Part shown: piece by piece, positions 58,893 through 64,000 of the stretch
Layout of the letters: each line of letters starts with the position of its first letter
Numbering within the stretch: the first letter of the stretch is position 1
Source: Meandrina meandrites
Taxonomy: Eukaryota; Cnidaria; Anthozoa; Scleractinia; Meandrinidae
Assembly: GCA_963693305.1 (NCBI GenBank)
Contig: OY855906.1
Span: 14,994,102-15,058,101 of the forward strand
Direction of reading: 5' to 3'
Length of the DNA: 64,000 nucleotides
Program-made: the position numbers and the translations under genes
Notes under the pieces: model-generated
What the model was told of the DNA's origin: nothing
Database searches by the model: none
Seen by the model: only the letters and a program-made list of their open reading frames with translations

Positions 58893-60628
58893 CAGGACCT
58901 GAACAATCGATGAAATCAATAATCGATGGCAATCGATAACAATCGATGACAATCGATATCAATTAATCGATTGATATTGATAATCGATGAACAATCGATC
59001 ATGAAAATTTGTGTGATTATTGATTGTCATCGATTATCAATATTTTACAATTATTCGCCGAAGGCGAAGTGATTATTCAACAATAATCACTGAGCCTGAG
59101 GCGAATAATTGTTTTAGTATAATTTTCACAGGTGAATATCAAAAACTGAAAAATAATAATAGAAAACACGAAAACAACAAACACAAGTGCTCGCTTGCAT
59201 ACGTGTAAACCAGTTTAATTCTTCGATTGAAATCGTAATTTTCACTCAAGTTTTAGCAATAAAACGGAACAAAACAAACACTACAAAAAAGATAGATACA
59301 TCTGGTACCTTTGTTTAATCGTTGGTGACTTCTGAACAATTGTGTGAATCCTCTCGAAATTACCAGCTCCAGTGAGAAGAGAACTAAATAATGTTTTGCC
59401 AGTCGATCTGACTGAGTACACGGCCGCGTGCAATCTCCAAAACCACCATGTTTACGATCAACTCGAATGCCTTGAAAACCATCTCTTGAAAATATTTCCG
59501 GTCCAAAAGCCTTGGTAGTTAATTTGAAAAATTCCCAATATTTTAAATATCCAGGACTTGGAGTGATTTCTTTTAAACGAGAGAAATTTTCATTCAGCAA
59601 ATGCCGCCATGTTCACTGGCCTGGATGGCAAACGTGGCATGGCTTAGTTGCCAAGCCTTGAGATGCTATATTCACCGCCTAGCGCGGTGAATATAGCGTC
59701 ATAGTGCGAGCTTCTCGACCAATCAGAATTGAATTCACCTGTGGAAATTATACTAATAATTGATAATTGATGGGAATCGATCAATTAACTACATCGATTA
59801 TCATCGATTATCCATATCAATCGATAATCGATGGGAATCGATCAATTAACATAATAGATTGTTTTCAATATGCAATATCAATCAATTACCTATTCAGTCA
59901 AACATTCAATTGTCAATTTCATCAAGTACTAAATAAAGTTACACATTTTGATATGATTGCTTTTTATTTGAGTAAAAACTAGCAAGTAGCAATGGGTAAA
60001 CTTGTTTATTCACCCACACGTTTCGTGGGAGTTTAAAATTCATAGAAACGTACTACGGATTTGTGTGTAAGAAAAACAAGCCCCAGCTGGCAAATTAGGC
60101 CTGTTAGGCCTGGGGCGAATAAATCGTTGCCCGGGTAACGTGACGCCCACAGACATTGCATTCTGTGGATGTCGCATGAGGGTACGATCTACTATATCGC
60201 ATGACGGCGCTGGGTCACGTACGCTTAAGTGCGGACAAACTTGACTCCTCTGTGCCCTGTGCCCAGGTCAGTTGAATCTCGATGCTGAATCGATCGTATT
60301 TGTACTACTGACAACGAGATATGTTAATAGTATTTATTTGTGCTGTTTTTCACAGAGCCACATCGATGAACAATTCTCAAACTTTGCTACTGAGGTTTAA
60401 AAATAACATACGATCTGCATACACTCCCGCGATACCTGAAGAAACGGAGACATGAATTTAGTGCCAATCGATGGCAATCGATGAAGTTCCCGACCACCTA
60501 AGTGTGATTATCGATTGATCATCGATTGGCCGATGCCAATCGATGCTAATCAACAGTAATTAATCGATTGTCATCGATTGATCGATTGATTTTCCGATCA
60601 TCGATTTTCATCGATTGTTCAGGTCCTG
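58893..60628. mobile_element. 1.7-kb DNA transposon rich in ATCGAT repeats
   Basis: Ends CAGGACCTGAACAATCGATG and complement. ATTTTTA is duplicated at 58886-58892 and 60629-60635. The copy at about 35315-35325 shows the uninterrupted site. Subterminal zones hold dozens of AATCGATGG/ATCGATTATC variants in both orientations. A second element (59049-59757) is nested inside. Confidence 0.82.
59049..59757. mobile_element. Nested short inverted-repeat element
   Basis: TAGTATAATTTTCACAGGTG at about 59115 is inverted at about 59734-59754. A CAATTATTCGCCGAAGGCGA hairpin (59049-59112) adjoins it. A 115-codon minus-strand frame at 59253-59600 inside it is unrecognised. Confidence 0.6.
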
Positions 60629-60740
60629 ATTTTTACCACTTTCGCCTCTCAGATTGGGATATAATCTCTTGATCCTGGTTTCGATTATCACAGCCATTTT
60701 TACCCGATTTACACATAAAATATTTTTTTCTTTCAGTTCA

Positions 60741-61743
60741 TTAGCTCATCGAAAAGTTCAAAGTGGCCAGTCTTGGAGAATATCTCAAACAAACAACGAA
60801 CTCCAATGCACACTCCCCCGTGTTACGGTAAGGCGGTATTCTTACACTTCAAATATTTTATAACATTTTTAAAATGTCTGTATTTTTTAGCACCTTAGTA
60901 AAGACTCATTTTGTACGCAACCTTCTCTACAATTAGCAGAGAGGTTCGCCTCTGCTAAATGGTCAACTTTTTTAAAGAAATTAAAAAATTAGTTTGATTC
61001 AAATCAGGAAAAGAAACTCACTTTGCGAGGTCGGTTAGCTGGAGATTTTGTAAGAAAAATTGGTCTAATTAAAACGGACGCAGTAAGGAAAAATATTTTT
61101 TTGTGTGTATGTCCCTATTTATTACTTTTTTAAATATTTTTTTACGATACATTGAAAAAAGCTTTCGTTTTCAGACTCGATTCATATAAAAATTGAATTT
61201 AATGGAAATCAACTGAATTGATCAAGAACAACCTTGGGAGATTGACATTGGTGTCAATTTTAGTTTCTTTCTTTCTATTGTTTTTGGTTTGCTCCACCTC
61301 AGGACCACACTAAAAATGTGTTTTCTCTCTTTCGTTCTTTGCAGCAATAAGTATTTTACTATAACCTTGTAGCCCAAAATTCACCACCAAGAGATTAATC
61401 GGGTTGTTATAAGCCCAGTGAGACCCAGCCGATCATTAAAGTTTGGTTCCTTATTATAATTCATAAACATCAAACTTACTTTCTTTGGAGTGAACACTTG
61501 CTTAGATTCTACGGTACGGCAAAAAATAAGGCCGAATACCGCTCTACTAAGTCATTTCAATTAGAATTAGAAGTAAACATCGAGAGACCAAAGCTGACCA
61601 GGAGTGCATTTGGAAGATTAAAAGAAATCCTCAAGGCAGACGAAGCGGTTACCCAAGTTCAGCAAACAGGCAAAATGAAATATAGTTTATATGGGTTTAA
61701 TGAACACCAAAATATTTTTACATCGTTGAGTTGTAGAAATTGA
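60741..61743 (+). pseudogene. Decayed multi-exon coding region, copy 2 (unrecognised)
   Basis: The first block (60741-60832) is open here (FISSSKSSKWPVLENISNK) with a GTAAGG donor, whereas copy 1 has stops. The second (about 60950-61080) has a stop after KKLKN. The third (about 61495-61743) is open and ends ..FTSLSCRN-stop, including FYGTAKNKAEYRSTKSFQLE, whereas copy 1 is broken. The last block of copy 1 is split here by about 200 bp (61840-62160). Family unknown. Confidence 0.4.
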
Positions 61744-62785
61744 GCTAGTTCAGTTCTATTATAGTTCTAGATTACAATAGATTATTAACAATATATTACA
61801 AAATAAATGTGATACTACGTGCACTCTGATTGTTCAAGAACCTATAGAATACTATTGCACTGATTTAAACAGAGTATTTAACCTCATGAACGGCTATAAT
61901 GCATGTAATTACCAAAAACCAAACATTATGTCTAGACATAATGTTGTTTATGTCGAGGCATGTTCATTTGATAACCCGTTGGGAGGTTTCGTACCAGGTA
62001 CCAAGTTAAACCAATAAGATTTTAGGGCGGAGTTTGCTATGTAAAAGCAGGAACAATCGCTTCAGTAATTCGCCTTCTATTTCTTGCCATTCAAGAGTCG
62101 AGAGCTCAAGAAAAGGTTTACTACAGTTGGAGCGAAGGAAACTTGCTAAAAAACTGTAAATGCAGAGATAAAAATAACGACAAGGAACACACACACAAAA
62201 AAAAACAGCAACCTCGTTAGTTTACCACATCATTTGATGAATGTATTGAGAATAAGCAATTTGATCACGAAATTTAAAACAGATTTCTATTATTTCCTTA
62301 ACAAACGTATCTATGGTTATTGCATAAGCAATATAGTACCCTTTCTGTCTGTTTACCAGCGCAAAAAAACCTTCTTGGAATGTTGGGAGACCACAAAAAA
62401 GCAGCTTGTAAATCACGAGAATTCAGGTGCGTAATTTACAAACTCTTCCAGTGCTCTCTTAACATTCCAAGTAGGTATTTTGCGCCGGTTAATCCATCGA
62501 AAATTTGCACCTAATTGCAAGCCTTTATTTTACTGTTCAAGTGTCTTAATAATCAAAAATATCTTTTATGTATATTGCCCCTTATGAATTAATCATAACT
62601 TATTCATAATGTATACACGTGCTGCCTGGGCCGAGCTCTGTTTGCTGGGACAAAATCAAAACATTCGCATTTTGGGATCTTTTTGGCCACAGGCGTGGCC
62701 GTTTATTTTCATAACAATCAACGAAAGATCACACTACAAAGACATACAATGTATCATCCCAGCAAAAGTTAAGGGGAAAACCGCC

Positions 62786-62911
62786 ATACCGTTGCTAAGT
62801 ATAATCGATATCAGGGTGTGGAGGGAGGGGAAATTCGTCTTAACTTGTCGAAGACCTCATTCAGCTAAAGGATTGAGCATGCATGCTTGCTTCGATTCTA
62901 CGTCAGAACCT
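62786..62911 (+). pseudogene. Possible Penelope-like reverse transcriptase fragment
   Basis: The frame contains IPLLSIIDIRVWREGKFV, then TCRRPHSAKGLS and FDS. This resembles the LPFLD..V.R.EGKFVTSVYRKPTFSG..T.FDS stretch found in retroelement reverse transcriptases of the Penelope-like type. It is short and degraded, and could be coincidence. Confidence 0.33.
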
Positions 62912-63765
62912 GTGAAACAAACTCCCAGATGAGAGGAAGTTCCCCAACCCGGAAGCTGGGAGAAGATTACGTCACAAGCTACATAAAATCATTTATTTCT
63001 TTGAAATAAATATCCTTTCTAACAACACCTAACATCGGGGATTAAAACTTAATTCCATAGCTGCACGTGAAATTTTCCCTGTAGCTTACAAACTTTGCAA
63101 GACCTAAGGTATTTGCGTCTTATTGAAACTTTTCTGTGTTACTGTTTCAAATATCTTATCAAAAGAAATCGTTTGTAACAACGCCCTTTGGTTTTCGATC
63201 TAAATGGGAAATTTCTAGTATCGACAGAGAAACTCGCATAAACGTAATTAAACATTATCAAGTTTCTAATTCTGTTACTGATAAAATAAATGACATATAT
63301 CTTTTCGGTAGAATTAGTGTGAATTTCTGCAGACCCTTTGCCAATGAGAAGAGAGATAGTGACAACAATGTACAATAATACATAATGGCCGCCCGTAAGG
63401 TTTTTGCTTATAGCTTGTGAGCTTTGAAATTCATTTTCTAAGGTTCTAAATTCCATCTTTAGCTTTTAAAAAGGGTCGAAAATAACACAATAGGATTTAA
63501 ATTATTCTGGTACTCGATTTTTGTCCAACTTAAATTAATATTACACGGTTTCCTAACCGATTCCGTCTTAATTTCCTTTTGAAAGATCAAAACATCGTCA
63601 AGCATACAGGCATAAGAGAGTGGCTATCACAAAGCACAATTTTTATTGAGAAATGTCAATATTTTAAGAATTAGCTGTTGCTGTTTTGTTCTTCTTATCA
63701 GGTTGAGGAAAAACGTTACAATCAATCTCTGGTGTATTCAGTTACCTGTAAACGTCAGTTTCAAA

Positions 63766-64000
63766 ATGGCTTCAGATTGGAACAGGGGCAATTGCGCTTT
63801 ACTAAGTGAAGATGTTATTCCAGTCAACGACACTGCCGCCTTCATAAACGATGCTCTTGTTGCTGCTGTCAACGTACCACTCTGTGTCTTTGCCTTCCTT
63901 AGCAATTTGGTCGCCATAGTTGCTGTTGTCAAGACACCTTCCTTACATAAACCATGCAACATTCTGCTGTGTAGCCTGGCCTTCGCCGATTGTCTCTCGG
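63766..64000 (+). CDS. Class A GPCR paralogue, 5' part (runs off window)
   Basis: Second copy of the receptor at 40368-43245. It starts MASDWNRGNCALLSEDVIPV and continues through TM1 (NVPLCVFAFLSNLVAIVAVV) and into TM2 (NILLCSLAFADCLS), with no stop or frameshift in the 78 codons visible. Replacements include S8G, I9N, D15E and several in TM1. Most changes are conservative, so it may still be under selection. The rest lies beyond the right edge. Confidence 0.8.
   Translation, partial: MASDWNRGNCALLSEDVIPVNDTAAFINDALVAAVNVPLCVFAFLSNLVAIVAVVKTPSLHKPCNILLCSLAFADCLS

Larger units (their letters stand above)
58812..64000. repeat. Segmental duplication, copy 2 (truncated by window)
   Basis: Same-orientation copy of 35243-40815. 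It contains the transposon 58893-60628 but lacks the repeats of 36450-36990 and 38270-39945. It ends in a GPCR paralogue. Confidence 0.8.

Noticed and set aside
59253..59600. 115-codon minus-strand frame
   Set aside because: It lies wholly within a nested transposon and has no recognised motif; it is mentioned there, not called as a gene.

Overview
The window looks like nuclear DNA of an anthozoan cnidarian, most likely a reef-building coral. It is AT-rich, has intron-split genes with GT/AG junctions, one highly conserved metazoan splicing gene, a cnidarian-style orphan GPCR, and many short inverted-repeat transposons of kinds common in corals. No rRNA, intact tRNA, CRISPR array or bacterial operon was seen. 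The species call is inference.

Layout. (1) 275-19788, minus strand: the 5' two thirds of a neprilysin/endothelin-converting-enzyme-like M13 metallopeptidase. Eight common exons lie at 275-5930. Upstream are four separate candidate first exons (11578-11845, 13829-14147, 16403-16727, 19536-19788). Each encodes a cytosolic tail, one membrane anchor, a stalk and the first conserved Cys pair, and each ends at the same phase-1 donor. The zinc-site exons lie beyond the left edge. (2) 19789-23738: intergenic, between divergently transcribed genes. (3) 23739-32163, plus strand: a complete nine-exon SF3B4 gene (422 aa, two RRMs and a proline-rich tail), with a tRNA-derived SINE and a tRNA-like segment in its introns. 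(4) 32164-40367: repeats and a decayed duplicated coding region. (5) 40368-43245, plus strand: a two-exon rhodopsin-class GPCR (303 aa). (6) 43246-49745: transposons, including a 430-bp palindrome whose two arms each carry a hammerhead-ribozyme-like fold. (7) 49746-58790: three tandem copies of a roughly 3-kb unit with a conserved short ORF, internal minisatellites and two later transposon insertions that can be dated against the other copies. (8) 58812-64000: a second copy of the 35243-40815 region, ending in a second GPCR gene cut by the window edge.

The protein genes do not form a pathway. The most interesting signals are the array of alternative membrane-anchor exons feeding one peptidase ectodomain, and the paired hammerhead-like motifs in a long inverted repeat. 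Exon joins were worked out by eye from splice sites, phase and family motifs; none is supported by transcript data here.
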